Below, piece by piece: positions 34,875 to 43,946 of a DNA stretch of 64,000 nucleotides (positions within the stretch are counted from its first letter, which is position 1; the number at the start of each line of letters is the position of its first letter). The notes below the pieces were generated by a model that worked only from the letters and a program-made list of their open reading frames with translations, ran no database searches and was not told where the DNA came from. Position numbers and translations under genes: made by a program. The stretch is taken from contig NZ_FTOC01000005.1 in assembly GCF_900156645.1 (NCBI RefSeq), positions 1 through 64,000 of the forward strand. Direction: 5' to 3'. Origin of the DNA: Salimicrobium flavidum. Lineage in GTDB: Bacteria; Bacillota; Bacilli; Bacillales; Halobacillaceae.

Positions 34875-36506
34875 TCAATATTTCTTAACAAACGAAGGAA
34901 CGATCTTTCTTGTTAATGTTCGTTGACCGATGAACAGATACAGGGCCAATACTGAAAACAAAAACGGAACAGATACCAGGAGAGGTTGCATGCCGGGAAG
35001 CTGCCATACAAGGATGAGCACGGGTGCGATTACCAGAGCGCTCAGGAATAGAAGAAAGAGATTGATGAAACGATGCTGGAACACTTCCTCTTCATTCGAC
35101 CATCCGAGTTTAGGCTCATTCATATCAAGACCTACTCCAATCACAGAAGTGACAAGAAGAATCATATACGAAAGCAGAAGCCAACTGCCCCATAAAGGAA
35201 AAGATAACGGAAGCATAACACCGAGTATGATACCGAACAGAGTGAGCGCGAATGAAGGCACGCTCCAGGCTACTGCAATTTTGCTTTTCAGGAGTTCCGA
35301 GAAGGTGATAGGGAAATAGCGAAAATCCAAGAGCGATTTCCCATCTCTCGAAAAGGCACTTGTAGCTGAAGTGCTAGTAGCTCCGATGACAGCTGAAAAA
35401 GCCAGCATCAGGGCGAGGGTCGTATTGGCTTGCAGTTCACCCGCCCCGTCGCTCCAGGCGGAAAAGGAGCTGCTTGAGTCGAGAAACAGTAATACGAGTA
35501 GAAACAAAGGAGCGAAGAACTGATGTCCGAGAATCTGTGTGAAGAAAACGGGTGTACGTACGATCGTTTTGATATCTCTCCAAAAGATGGAAATTAGGAT
35601 GCTTTTTTGTTTTCCCGTCTGTTTTTTCCGGGTCTTTAGAGAGGAACGGACCCCGCTTGAGAGACCACGGACCCCTTTGAAATAAAGTGTTTCGCTGAAA
35701 TAGAGAAACAGTAATACTCCACCAGTTGTCAGTAGTAAAAAACCTGTCAAAGCAAGTGTTCCTCCGGTGCTGAACGGATCTGCAAGGGCCATGGCAGCAA
35801 GTTTTGCATTTGGAACGTAAGCGGTGACCCAGGAAAGCAATCCTCCTTCTTTGAGCATGGGAGTAAGCACATCTTCATTAGGACCTTCGTCATTTTGTCG
35901 TATCATGATATTGATGAACAATACGAAAGCCAATGAAAAAAATCCTCCGAGTGCTTTCGCGCGGTCTTTATATTTTGAAATGTTGATAAAACGCATGATG
36001 AACATGAGAAAAGAGGTCACAAAAAGAAATGGCAGAACCGGGAAAAGCACCCAGATGATGATAGCGAAAAGGAAGAAGAAAGCACCGCTACCCGCTTGAA
36101 GCATATACATAAACAGAAAAGGAGCGGTGACGAAAAGGTTCCAAAAGTAGGCTGTTATTAAGGGAGAAGCAGCTTTCCCGAGCATGATCTGATATGACCT
36201 GAGGGGTAATGGCAGGTAAGACTCCACATTTTCTGACAGGTAAAATGAGCTGATGGCAGGAACGAAAGTGGTGACGATTATCAGGGTGGTGGCCATGAGA
36301 AAAATGATGCCGAGCAGCCCTGCTTCATTGCCAGTAGCAGAAAGCGTAGTAAATGTGTCTTTGAATAATGCATAAATCAAGTTGTAAAAAATGATTGCTA
36401 ACGGAATGGCAAGTATAAACCCGAGTCCCCTCATGCCGTTCCCTTTTTCTTTTCGGAAGAACTCCATTTTTATAATGATTTCCATAAGGATATAAGTTTT
36501 ACGCAT
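34875..36506 (-). CDS. ABC transporter permease, multi-helix
   Basis: A 543-residue membrane protein with about 12 helices in pairs and a cytoplasmic segment near 290 (SSLKTRKKQTGKQKS). It belongs to the large permeases that pair with NatA/EcsA-type ATPases. The ATG at 36506 overlaps the ATPase stop by eight bases; a later in-frame ATG at 36485 or 36467 is possible. Order ATPase then permease on the minus strand indicates one transporter. The cargo is unknown; such pairs usually export. Confidence 0.82.
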   Translation of the reverse strand: MRKTYILMEIIIKMEFFRKEKGNGMRGLGFILAIPLAIIFYNLIYALFKDTFTTLSATGNEAGLLGIIFLMATTLIIVTTFVPAISSFYLSENVESYLPLPLRSYQIMLGKAASPLITAYFWNLFVTAPFLFMYMLQAGSGAFFFLFAIIIWVLFPVLPFLFVTSFLMFIMRFINISKYKDRAKALGGFFSLAFVLFINIMIRQNDEGPNEDVLTPMLKEGGLLSWVTAYVPNAKLAAMALADPFSTGGTLALTGFLLLTTGGVLLFLYFSETLYFKGVRGLSSGVRSSLKTRKKQTGKQKSILISIFWRDIKTIVRTPVFFTQILGHQFFAPLFLLVLLFLDSSSSFSAWSDGAGELQANTTLALMLAFSAVIGATSTSATSAFSRDGKSLLDFRYFPITFSELLKSKIAVAWSVPSFALTLFGIILGVMLPLSFPLWGSWLLLSYMILLVTSVIGVGLDMNEPKLGWSNEEEVFQHRFINLFLLFLSALVIAPVLILVWQLPGMQPLLVSVPFLFSVLALYLFIGQRTLTRKIVPSFVKKY

Positions 36507-37221
36507 GCCCGGTCAGCTCCAAAAACAGACTTTCGAGATTTTTACCTTCTTGGAATTCTTCTTTCAGTTCATGCATTTCCCCCTGAAAACGGAGGGAGCC
36601 CTGGTCAATGATAGCCACTTCATCACATAGTTGTTCCACGACTTCAAGTACGTGTGAAGAAAAAAACACGATCTTTCCGGCATCCGCTTGTTCCCTCATC
36701 AATTGCTTTAAGACATGGGCTGATTTTGGATCGAGCCCCGTCAACGGTTCATCCAAAATCCATACGTCCGGTTGATGTATGAGAACACCACAAAGAACTG
36801 TTTTTTGTCTCATTCCATGAGAATATGTATGTATCTGGTCATGAAGTGCTTCGTCCAAATCAAGTAATTTCGCATAGTATTCTATTCTATCTTTCCGTTT
36901 TTCTTCGCTTACATCATATATATCTGCGATAAAATTCAGATATTCAATACCTTTTAACCGAAGAAAAGAGTCCGACTTATCCGGAACGTAACCGAACTGA
37001 AGTTTCGTCTCCAAAGGTTCTTTTTCAATATCTTTCCCGTTGATGGTGATGTGACCTTCATCCATGGGAAGGATGCCGGTCATCATTTTAATGGTCGTGG
37101 ATTTACCTGCGCCGTTCGGACCAAGGAATCCAAATATTTTACCCGGTTGTATTTGAAGATCCAGATGATGAACAACTGTTTTGCCAGCATAGGTTTTGGT
37201 TACTTCGCTTAATTCGATCAT
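36499..37221 (-). CDS. ABC transporter ATP-binding protein
   Basis: A 240-residue ATPase: Walker A GPNGAGKSTT (residues 35-44), Q-loop FGYVPDKSD, signature YSHGMRQK (a divergent LSGGQ), Walker B VWILDEPLTGLD, and H-loop FSSHVLEV. NatA/CcmA-like exporter class. ATG 37221 follows AAAAAGGAG. It pairs with the overlapping permease gene. A diverged repeat lies upstream. Confidence 0.92.
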   Translation of the reverse strand: MIELSEVTKTYAGKTVVHHLDLQIQPGKIFGFLGPNGAGKSTTIKMMTGILPMDEGHITINGKDIEKEPLETKLQFGYVPDKSDSFLRLKGIEYLNFIADIYDVSEEKRKDRIEYYAKLLDLDEALHDQIHTYSHGMRQKTVLCGVLIHQPDVWILDEPLTGLDPKSAHVLKQLMREQADAGKIVFFSSHVLEVVEQLCDEVAIIDQGSLRFQGEMHELKEEFQEGKNLESLFLELTGHA

Positions 37222-37240
37222 GGAAAGCTCCTTTTTGATT

Positions 37241-37362
37241 GGTATAGGCTCTGTAGATGTTTATGGATGTGAAAAAGAGAAAGGTGACGATTCCAGTGCT
37301 GTTTGCGGAAATCGTCCGCCTGGAACGCTCAAAAAATCAAAAGCAGGTTTAGCAGAGCTTTA
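37241..37362. repeat. Diverged intergenic repeat, copy 6
   Basis: Begins AGGCTCTGTAGATG and ends AAAATCAAAAGCAGG then TTTAGCAGAGCTTTAA, so its ends resemble the GGCTCTGTTAAAGCC...GTTGATTTT termini of the other copies. The core differs, though GGAAATCGTCCGCCTGGAAC is recognisable. Confidence 0.5.
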
Positions 37363-37486
37363 ATATTATACGAATTCAGTGTGTGATGGTTTCAATTCAA
37401 GCCTTGATATTATAATATAAGTAATGGAATAATTGTTCAAAACAAAAAAAGAATGATAGAGAGTGGACGAAGAAAGGATGAGAACT

Positions 37487-38239
37487 ATGATTAAGCGGAA
37501 AAGCAAAAGAGAAATCGAGAAGATGAAAGAAGCGGGCACACTCCTCGCTTCTGTTCATAAAGAGTTGCGCTCCTTCATCAAACCGGGAGTGACGACTATG
37601 GAGATTGAACAATTCGTAGAGCGGTATCTGAAAAAACACGGAGCTACAGGAGAGCAAAAAGGCTACCAGGGCTATGAATTCACGACGTGTGCCAGCATTA
37701 ATGATGAAATTTGTCACGGGTTCCCAAGGAAAGAAAAGCTTGAAGATGGAGATATCGTCACAGTGGATATGGTCGTCAATCTGAATGGGTTTCTTGCGGA
37801 TTCTGCCTGGACGCACTCTGTCGGCACAATCAGTGAGGAAGCTCGTAAGTTGATGGACGCTTCGAAGACAGCCCTTTACAAAGGAATTGAAGCCTCCCAG
37901 GTCGGTAATCGGATCGGGGATATCGGTCACGCCATCCAAACCTATGCAGAAGGAGAGGGGTATTCAGTGGTCAGAGAATTCACGGGTCACGGTATTGGTG
38001 AATCGATTCATGAAGACCCTTATATTCCTCATTTCGGTGAACCTGGGAAAGGTTCCCGTTTGAAAGAAGGGATGGTCATCACTATTGAACCGATGATCAA
38101 TATTGGCCCGTGGCAGAGCAGAATGGATGATAACCAGTGGACGGCGAGAACGGTCGACGGTTCCCTTTCAGCGCAATATGAGCATACGATCGCAATCACT
38201 AAAGATGGCCCGCTCATTCTGACGGAGCAGGAAGAATAG
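37487..38239 (+). CDS. map: Type I methionine aminopeptidase
   Basis: Removes the initiator methionine from new proteins. The 250-residue enzyme has the five metal ligands: the Asp pair in VDMVVNLNGFLADSAWT, His in TGHGIGESIHEDP, Glu in ITIEPMINIG and Glu in YEHTIAI. Stand-alone copy away from the ribosomal-protein/secY cluster, like B. subtilis YflG, so it may be a second MetAP. I chose ATG 37487, eight bases after AGAAAGGA; in-frame GTG 37463 and ATG 37478 are weaker. Confidence 0.92.
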   Translation: MIKRKSKREIEKMKEAGTLLASVHKELRSFIKPGVTTMEIEQFVERYLKKHGATGEQKGYQGYEFTTCASINDEICHGFPRKEKLEDGDIVTVDMVVNLNGFLADSAWTHSVGTISEEARKLMDASKTALYKGIEASQVGNRIGDIGHAIQTYAEGEGYSVVREFTGHGIGESIHEDPYIPHFGEPGKGSRLKEGMVITIEPMINIGPWQSRMDDNQWTARTVDGSLSAQYEHTIAITKDGPLILTEQEE

Positions 38240-38436
38240 AGTCAGGAAAAATAAATAGAACCATCCGACGTTCGGGTAGTCCATGCTACGAGGAATTTTT
38301 TCTTCGAAGGGGTCTGTCCGGGCGTTTTTTACGTTATCATCCAAGTACTGTGAACGTGTAGTGGGGATTCCTTGATGGTAAGAAGAGAAAGGCAGTGACT
38401 CCCGCAGGAAATGAAACGATGAGAGACTTCCGTAGT

Positions 38437-38467
38437 GAAAAAAGAAAACTGCTTGCTCAGCAGTTAT
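38437..38467 (-). terminator. Terminator of the cold-shock gene (minus strand)
   Basis: On the minus strand AACTGCT/AGCAGTT followed by TTCTTTTTTC; it begins within the stop codon region. Bases 38240-38436 show no gene. Confidence 0.75.
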
Positions 38468-38664
38468 TTTTGGACATTGGCCGCTTGAGGCCCCCGTCTA
38501 CCTTCTTCTATTTCAAATGTGACATATTGACCCTGTTTGAGTGTTTTGTACCCTTCTTCGTTGATGGCAGAAAAGTGAACGAAAATCTCCTCCTCTTCTT
38601 CTTCTGTTTCAAGGAAGCCGAACCCTCTGTCGTCGCTGAACCATTTTACACGCCCTCTGGTCAT
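38464..38664 (-). CDS. Cold-shock-domain protein with acidic loop
   Basis: A 66-residue OB-fold RNA/DNA-binding protein. RNP1 is RGFGFLE and RNP2 is IFVHFSAI, and the C-terminal RRGPQAANV is typical. The turn between the two RNP strands, usually a mixed loop such as VEGQDD, is TEEEEEE here, six glutamates in a row beside the nucleic-acid face. ATG 38664 has AAGGAGGACAG upstream; the frame continues further up but without a ribosome site. Single gene with its own terminator. Confidence 0.9.
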   Translation of the reverse strand: MTRGRVKWFSDDRGFGFLETEEEEEEIFVHFSAINEEGYKTLKQGQYVTFEIEEGRRGPQAANVQK

Positions 38665-38787
38665 AAGCTGTCCTCCTTTTTCGCGTAACGTTGATGGTAA
38701 TAATTTTACCATTTTATGCGTTAAATAGGAATGGCTATTTTTTGTTTTTTCAGAAAAAATGTATGTTTATGGAAATTTGATAAAAAC

Positions 38788-38828
38788 AAAAGCTGAGATT
38801 CCTGTAAGTCAGGAAGCTTCAGCTTTTG
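38788..38828. terminator. Terminator after nhaC
   Basis: AAAAGCTGA...TCAGCTTTT with an inner ATTCCTG/CAGGAA stem; it overlaps the end of nhaC on the minus strand. Confidence 0.85.
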
Positions 38829-40203
38829 TTTCAGACTTTTTTGTCAATGTCTTCCCAGTGAAACCATAAAATATGGTTAGTAAAGGAGAGAGGAGACAGA
38901 AAAAAGCGAATGGCAAGTACTCAAGCACCGGAACTCCGAGGACACCCGAGAGGAAGACCCCGCAGACACTCCACGGTACGAGAGGGTTGATGACAGTCCC
39001 TGCATCCTCGAGCGTACGGGAGAGGTTCTTTTTCGCCAGTCCTACTTTATCATAAACATCCTGGAAAGCTTCTCCGGTCAGGAGGATGGACAAGTATTGC
39101 TCTCCTACGGAAATATTGATACCGATTGCTGTAAAAGCGGTGGCTAGCGTCGCTGACCGTGCTGTTTGTAACCCTTTCTGAAGGTTCTGAAGAATGCTCG
39201 GTATGATTCCTGTTATAAATAGAAGCCCACCGAGAGTGAGAGCGAGAATGACGATGGAAATAGTAAAGAACATTCCATTCATTCCGCCGCGTGAAAGCAT
39301 TTCCGTTACGGCTTCATTTTGCGATTCTATTTGGAATCCGTTGAACCAGGAGCCGAACAGTGCACCCCATCCCATCGTACCGCGCAGCCCCGCAATAATC
39401 GTGGCGGTAATGCTCGTCACGGAGAGAGAAATGAATGCTGGTCGTTTTGTAACGGTGAAAAACACGAGAACGATCAGCGGAATCCAGGAACTCCAATGAA
39501 TCAGACCGGTTTCTATCAGACCTTCCTCAAAAGAGGAGAGGGCCGCTTCCTGATTGGCTCCCGGAGAGAGAAGTGCGAACAGGACAAATGTCAGGAGAAA
39601 AGCGGGAATGGTCGTCCACATCATATTTTTTATATGCTCGAACAAATCCACTTTTACTACTGTCGAGGCCAAATTCGTCGTATCTGATAAGGGGGACATC
39701 TTATCTCCGAAGAAAGCTCCGGAAACAATCGCCCCGGCCATAATCGCCATTGAAAGATCCATGGACTGGGCTACTCCTATAAATGCTACCCCTACTGTCG
39801 CGGCGGTCGTGAAGGAGCTGCCAAGGGCGACTCCGGTGATGGAGGTGATAGCAAACACAAGAGCAAAGAGCCACGGTCCGCCTGTCAGTGAAAAAGCTAT
39901 GTCCATCAGGGCAGGAATCGTACCGCTTGCCATCCAGCTGGCAATCAGAATGCCGATGATGAAAAATAACAGCACAGCGGCCATTCCTGACTGTGCTCCT
40001 TGAATCATTCCATGTTGAAGTTGATCAAACGTGAATTTTTTCGTTAATCCATAAGCAATCAGAATGAGTATACCTATGAGAATAGGAGTGTGAGGACTGC
40101 TTTGGAGTCCGATTATAAAGAAACTTATGACGGCGATTACAAATAAGAGCATGGTGACGGATTCTGCCAGACCAGGCAATTTCTTGGGTTGCAAATGAAG
40201 CAT
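38809..40203 (-). CDS. nhaC: Na+/H+ antiporter NhaC family
   Basis: A 464-residue membrane protein with about 11-12 helices. NhaC family signs: GAIVSGAFFGDKMSPLSDTTN (residues ~160-180), GVALGSSFTTAATVGVAF and the C-terminal GTVINPLVPWSVCG. It exchanges Na+ for H+ and supports growth in salt or alkali. ATG 40203 follows AAAAAAGGAGGAG. It is probably monocistronic, between a cold-shock gene and divergent azlCD. With the NhaP2-like protein at 15.9 kb it makes two cation/H+ antiporters in this window. Confidence 0.93.
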   Translation of the reverse strand: MLHLQPKKLPGLAESVTMLLFVIAVISFFIIGLQSSPHTPILIGILILIAYGLTKKFTFDQLQHGMIQGAQSGMAAVLLFFIIGILIASWMASGTIPALMDIAFSLTGGPWLFALVFAITSITGVALGSSFTTAATVGVAFIGVAQSMDLSMAIMAGAIVSGAFFGDKMSPLSDTTNLASTVVKVDLFEHIKNMMWTTIPAFLLTFVLFALLSPGANQEAALSSFEEGLIETGLIHWSSWIPLIVLVFFTVTKRPAFISLSVTSITATIIAGLRGTMGWGALFGSWFNGFQIESQNEAVTEMLSRGGMNGMFFTISIVILALTLGGLLFITGIIPSILQNLQKGLQTARSATLATAFTAIGINISVGEQYLSILLTGEAFQDVYDKVGLAKKNLSRTLEDAGTVINPLVPWSVCGVFLSGVLGVPVLEYLPFAFFCLLSPLLTIFYGFTGKTLTKKSETKAEAS

Positions 40204-40394
40204 GAGGGAGCTCCTCCTTTTTTAAAATGGACGTAACTTTTTCGCTTGAACGCTTTTATGTAATGAAGAATATGGTGTTACTATAGAGCAGCATACCAGA
40301 GATGTCAACGGGAAAAGTTAATTCTTTCTCATGTCGAAATATTTTCTTTCGTGTATAATAGTAGGAAATTTTCCCTGTAAAAAGGAGGGGTAGG

Positions 40395-41132
40395 ATGGAT
40401 ACATATAATGAAACTGTTCTTATGCCCGGGAAATCCGATATGTTCAAAAGAGGACTCGCGGCAGGATCCCCTATTGTTCTCGGTTATATACCGATCGCTT
40501 TGACTTACGGGGTGCTTGCTTATCAGTCAGGCCTCTCGTTGTTTGAATTGACGTTTATGAGCGTCGCAGTATTTGCGGGTGCAGCTCAATTTCTCGGTGT
40601 TTCCATGGTTGCGGCAGGGGTAACGGCAGCTGAAATTATCATAGCGGTGTTTGTGCTGAATTTCCGTCACTTCGTTATGAGTCTGTCATTTGTGAATCAG
40701 ATGAAGGGGCACGAGAGAAAGAAACAACTCCCCCTCACATTTCTGCTTACAGATGAGACGTTTGCGATTTCATCTATTTATAAAAAAGAGGCGAAAGAAG
40801 CTCATGCTTTCTGGTTTTACGGAGGCATTATGCTCGCGGCGTATAGTTCGTGGGTAGTCGGCTCGTTAGTAGGTGGGCTGCTCGGAAATGTAATGCCTTC
40901 TGCACTCAGTGATAGTATGGGGATTGCTCTTTATGCCATGTTCATCGGACTGCTGATTCCTTCCTTTAAAAACTCGTTTGCGGTGATGGTTATTGCTGTT
41001 GCAGCGATGGGAATCAATACTATAGCTCAGTGGGCAGGACTCACTTCAGGCTGGGCCATTGTTGCAGGAACGATTCTGGGCGGTTTTGCCGGAATATTCG
41101 TATTACCGGAAGAAGAGGAGGGGGAAGAATGA
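40395..41132 (+). CDS. azlC: Branched-chain amino acid exporter large subunit AzlC
   Basis: A 245-residue membrane protein, the larger part of the AzlCD (BrnFE/LIV-E) exporter for branched-chain amino acids and analogues. Family strings: FKRGLAAGSPIVLGYIPIALTYGVLA, FAGAAQFLGVSMVAAG and VFVLNFRHFVMSLS. About seven helices. ATG 40395 follows AAAGGAGGGG. Its stop overlaps azlD (ATGA), so both subunits are coupled. No regulator is nearby. Confidence 0.92.
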   Translation: MDTYNETVLMPGKSDMFKRGLAAGSPIVLGYIPIALTYGVLAYQSGLSLFELTFMSVAVFAGAAQFLGVSMVAAGVTAAEIIIAVFVLNFRHFVMSLSFVNQMKGHERKKQLPLTFLLTDETFAISSIYKKEAKEAHAFWFYGGIMLAAYSSWVVGSLVGGLLGNVMPSALSDSMGIALYAMFIGLLIPSFKNSFAVMVIAVAAMGINTIAQWAGLTSGWAIVAGTILGGFAGIFVLPEEEEGEE

Positions 41133-41425
41133 TATTGTGGGCGATTGCAGGAATGAGTATCGTTACCCTCCTGCCGAGGATTGTTCCGGTGTTCATCATG
41201 GATCGGTTGAATCTGCCGAACTGGGGAAGAAGATGGCTTGCTGCTATACCTTATGCAGCGCTCGGCGCTCTCATTGTACCTGGTATATTTACAGTGATCG
41301 AAGGGAAGCCGTGGATAGGTCTGGCAGGGGGAGCGGCAGCTGTTGTTACAGCATGGCTCCGTGCCCCTATTATGGTAAGCGTATTGATCGCTATTATTAC
41401 TGTGTTACTATTGAACGGAATTTAG
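41129..41425 (+). CDS. azlD: Branched-chain amino acid exporter small subunit AzlD
   Basis: A 98-residue protein of about four helices with the AzlD opening (TLLPRIVPVFIMDRLNLPNW) and the central AIPYAALGALIVPGIF. ATG 41129 overlaps the azlC stop. Its stop codon also overlaps, by four bases, the end of the minus-strand CDF gene, so these convergent genes share their last codons and no terminator separates them. Confidence 0.9.
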   Translation: MILWAIAGMSIVTLLPRIVPVFIMDRLNLPNWGRRWLAAIPYAALGALIVPGIFTVIEGKPWIGLAGGAAAVVTAWLRAPIMVSVLIAIITVLLLNGI

Positions 41426-42288
41426 CCGTGATAAGGCTCGGTATGGATATGGGCGTAAGAAATATGATGATTTTTCTCCAGAAGTATTTCTATTTCGTCT
41501 GTAATATCGTGAGCCTGTTGTACCGTGATTTCCGGTGCTACCAGAATGGTGGCATCGACAAGTGTTTCATTTCCCTGCAATCTAGCTTTGACATCTTCGA
41601 CTTTTTTCACCTCGGGGTGTGTCCGGATGGTAGCTTTGATCTCAAAGAGTTCTTCTTCATCGAAACCGTCTGTCAAAAGGTGGGTAGCGTCTGTGAAAAT
41701 GTCCCATGCGGTTTTCAGAATAACGATTCCTACGGCAATAGCTGCGGCAGGATCGAGCCAGAGAACACCTGATATGGTACCGAAAATACCTATCGCTGCC
41801 CCTATACTCACAAGCGCATCCGAACGATTATCTTGAGCCGCCGCGAACAAAGCGCGGCTTTTCGTTTGTCTGGATAGCCTCAAGTTGAAGCGATAGACCC
41901 CGTACATGAGGAAGGCCGCGACAATAGCTGTCCAGCCGGTGAGCATCGAAGGCTCATTGAATTCCCGGTTGACGATTGTTTCCCCTGCACCGAGCAGTAC
42001 TTCTACCCCGATTGTAACCATAATGAAAGCGGCGATGAGCGAAGAAATCGTTTCTGCTTTTGAGTGACCGTAATGATGGTCGCTGTCGGGAGGTTTCTTT
42101 GAAATACGTAACCCTATAAGAACTGCAAGAGAAGCGATGATGTCAGTCGTATTGTTCAAGCCGTCTGCTCGCAGTGCATCGGAATCGCCTATTTCGGCTA
42201 TAATAAGTTTGACCACTGCTAGTATGAGATATGCAATGATGCTGACCCAGGCACCAAGCTCTGCTTTTTTTTGTAGATTATTTTCCAT
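41422..42288 (-). CDS. Cation diffusion facilitator, Mn-type signature
   Basis: A 288-residue CDF transporter: six helices to about residue 200, then the cytoplasmic domain (HPEVKKVEDVKARLQGNETLVDATI). The helix-2 site is N-x3-D (GLNNTTD) and the helix-5 site D-x3-D (QDNRSDALVS), the pattern of Mn(II)/Fe(II) exporters rather than the H/D-x3-D of zinc exporters. HYGHSKAE follows helix 3. B. subtilis MneS/MneP are likely relatives. ATG 42288 follows GGAGAG. Probably monocistronic; metal choice is inferred from these residues only. Confidence 0.88.
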   Translation of the reverse strand: MENNLQKKAELGAWVSIIAYLILAVVKLIIAEIGDSDALRADGLNNTTDIIASLAVLIGLRISKKPPDSDHHYGHSKAETISSLIAAFIMVTIGVEVLLGAGETIVNREFNEPSMLTGWTAIVAAFLMYGVYRFNLRLSRQTKSRALFAAAQDNRSDALVSIGAAIGIFGTISGVLWLDPAAAIAVGIVILKTAWDIFTDATHLLTDGFDEEELFEIKATIRTHPEVKKVEDVKARLQGNETLVDATILVAPEITVQQAHDITDEIEILLEKNHHISYAHIHTEPYHG

Positions 42289-42439
42289 CGGATATGTCTC
42301 TCCTTACCGTCTTTTCATCATAGCAAATATACGGTTTTCAAGCTAATCGGAAACGATAAATAGTAACCCGGATCCGGAATGAAAGATTAACCGTCTATTA
42401 TTCCGGGTATTTATATGGAAGAAGAGGGAGGGATCTTTA

Positions 42440-42655
42440 ATGATGAGAGAAACGATCGTCATTGAAGGAGAAGTCGAGGGCATGAAATTCGAAAAGTGTT
42501 TGGATGTTTATGTCGAGGACTGGGAAGAGGTTGAGAAGGCTATACTACGTTTTTACGGCACAGAAGTCGAGTCATTTGTAGAGCTTACTGTGGAAAAAGG
42601 CTGGACGAACTGTTTCTGGACGTATGATATGAGAAATGAGCTTTCGATTGTGTAA
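42440..42655 (+). CDS. Small acidic protein, unknown
   Basis: A 71-residue acidic protein (many Glu/Val alternations, then WTNCFWTYDMRNE) with no membrane helix or known motif. The start is ATG 42440 or 42443 behind GGGAGGGA. The strong ribosome site and coding-like codon use support it as real. Stands alone between the CDF and wrbA genes, same strand as wrbA, but the wrbA promoter lies between them. Confidence 0.65.
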   Translation: MMRETIVIEGEVEGMKFEKCLDVYVEDWEEVEKAILRFYGTEVESFVELTVEKGWTNCFWTYDMRNELSIV

Positions 42656-42687
42656 TCCAAAATATTTCGGTATCGAGTTATTTTAAT

Positions 42688-42716
42688 TTGAGATTTATTT
42701 ATTAAGAGTATATAAT
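42688..42716 (+). promoter_or_regulatory. wrbA promoter
   Basis: TTGAGA (42688-42693), 17-base spacer, TATAAT (42711-42716). TAAGA and TCTTA flank the -10 as a short inverted repeat, which may be an operator. Confidence 0.65.
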
Positions 42717-42777
42717 GATTCTTAGAGTCAACTTAAGAAATTTAAAATAAGTGAATGGATTCAAGGAGGATTTATTT

Positions 42778-43380
42778 ATGACAACGAAATTAGCGGTTAT
42801 TTATTACAGTTCTACCGGTACGAACTACAAGATGGCGAAATGGGCCAAAGAAGAAGCGGAAAAACAAGGTGCAGAGGTGAAACTTGTACGTGCTCCTGAA
42901 CTTGCTCCAATGGAAGCGATTGAGCAGAACCCTGCGTGGAAAGAGCACTTCGAAGCTACGAAGGACGAAGTACCGGAAGCCAAGGTGGAAGATCTTGAGT
43001 GGGCAGATGCAATCATCTTCAGTTCACCGACCAGATTCGGTAACGTTCCGGCTCAAATGAAGCAATACTTCGATATGGCTGGTGGATTATGGGCACAGGG
43101 TAAACTGATCGATAAGGTAGTAAGTGCTATGTCCTCTGCCCAAAACCCTCACGGCGGACAGGAAGCGACGATTCTCAATATTTACACGACGATGTATCAC
43201 TGGGGAGCGATTGTCGTTTCGCCAGGGTATTCCGATGATGCGATCTTCGCAGCAGGCGGGAACCCTTACGGTACGAGTGTGAGCGTTGATGGAGAAGGAA
43301 ATATGAAAGAAGATGTAGAAGGTGCTGTACGTCACCAGGCAAAACGTACTTTGGAAGTGGCGACGAAATTGAATCAATAA
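42778..43380 (+). CDS. wrbA: NAD(P)H:quinone oxidoreductase, WrbA type
   Basis: Flavodoxin-like FMN enzyme giving two-electron reduction of quinones. The 200-residue protein has the FMN phosphate loop YYSSTGTNYKMA (residues 8-19), the WrbA insertion region, SPTRFGNVPAQMKQYFD, and the isoalloxazine contacts SSAQNPHGGQEATIL and MYHWGAIVVSPGY. ATG 42778 follows AAGGAGG by eight bases; upstream in-frame GTG 42751 is not needed. Own promoter and terminator. A redox-stress role fits the family. Confidence 0.93.
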   Translation: MTTKLAVIYYSSTGTNYKMAKWAKEEAEKQGAEVKLVRAPELAPMEAIEQNPAWKEHFEATKDEVPEAKVEDLEWADAIIFSSPTRFGNVPAQMKQYFDMAGGLWAQGKLIDKVVSAMSSAQNPHGGQEATILNIYTTMYHWGAIVVSPGYSDDAIFAAGGNPYGTSVSVDGEGNMKEDVEGAVRHQAKRTLEVATKLNQ

Positions 43381-43384
43381 TACG

Positions 43385-43428
43385 AAAAAAGCCGGCAGAA
43401 GATATTTTTCATTCTGTCGGCTTTATTA
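43385..43428 (+). terminator. wrbA terminator
   Basis: AAAAGCCGGCAGAA against TTCTGTCGGCTTT with an AT-rich loop, then TATT. Confidence 0.82.
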
Positions 43429-43541
43429 TGTTTTAAGGAAGTGTATGCGGGTATAATATAATATAATTAAATATTCAGAAAATTGTTGCTAAATCTTTCG
43501 TTTTCTTGCATAATGGAAAAAAGAGTTGAGGGGGTAATCCT

Positions 43542-43784
43542 ATGAGGAAGCAAAAGAGTGTGTACGTCCTTCGTCGTTTCCCGTCTTACAGAGGAAAAAA
43601 TATTACTGCCAAACGTGAATTGTCTTATGGTATCAAGCTAGCCTCCCGATTGTTCCTGGATCAAATGGTCTATGAGTTTAATAAATCCCGTCTTGATGCT
43701 GCTATCAATGAAGCTATCGATAATGAAGACAGAGAAGCATTTGAAAGACTTTCTGTTCACTATCAGCCTTATACTTGGGAATAA
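43542..43784 (+). CDS. IDEAL-domain protein
   Basis: An 80-residue basic protein with a C-terminal IDEAL motif (LDAAINEAIDNEDREAFERLS, residues ~52-72 in overlapping parts), as found at the end of Bacillus YpiB and in small YozD-like proteins. The motif is thought to mediate protein contacts; no enzymatic site is seen. ATG 43542 follows GAGGGGG. It has its own terminator. The partner is unknown. Confidence 0.78.
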   Translation: MRKQKSVYVLRRFPSYRGKNITAKRELSYGIKLASRLFLDQMVYEFNKSRLDAAINEAIDNEDREAFERLSVHYQPYTWE

Positions 43785-43802
43785 CAAAATAGTTCGGTCA
43801 AT

Positions 43803-43839
43803 AAAAAGTGTACCTGTGATAATACGGGTACACTTTTTA
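43803..43839 (+). terminator. Terminator after the IDEAL-domain gene
   Basis: AAAAAGTGTACC/GGTACACTTTTT around an AT-rich loop. Confidence 0.9.
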
Positions 43840-43946
43840 TTGTTGCTGAGTCCAAAGCTTTGCCTCCATTATGTGATATACAAACAGGGAAAAACCGTGA
43901 TATAGTGGTAAAAGAATATTTTTACATAAGGAAGGTACATATAAAT

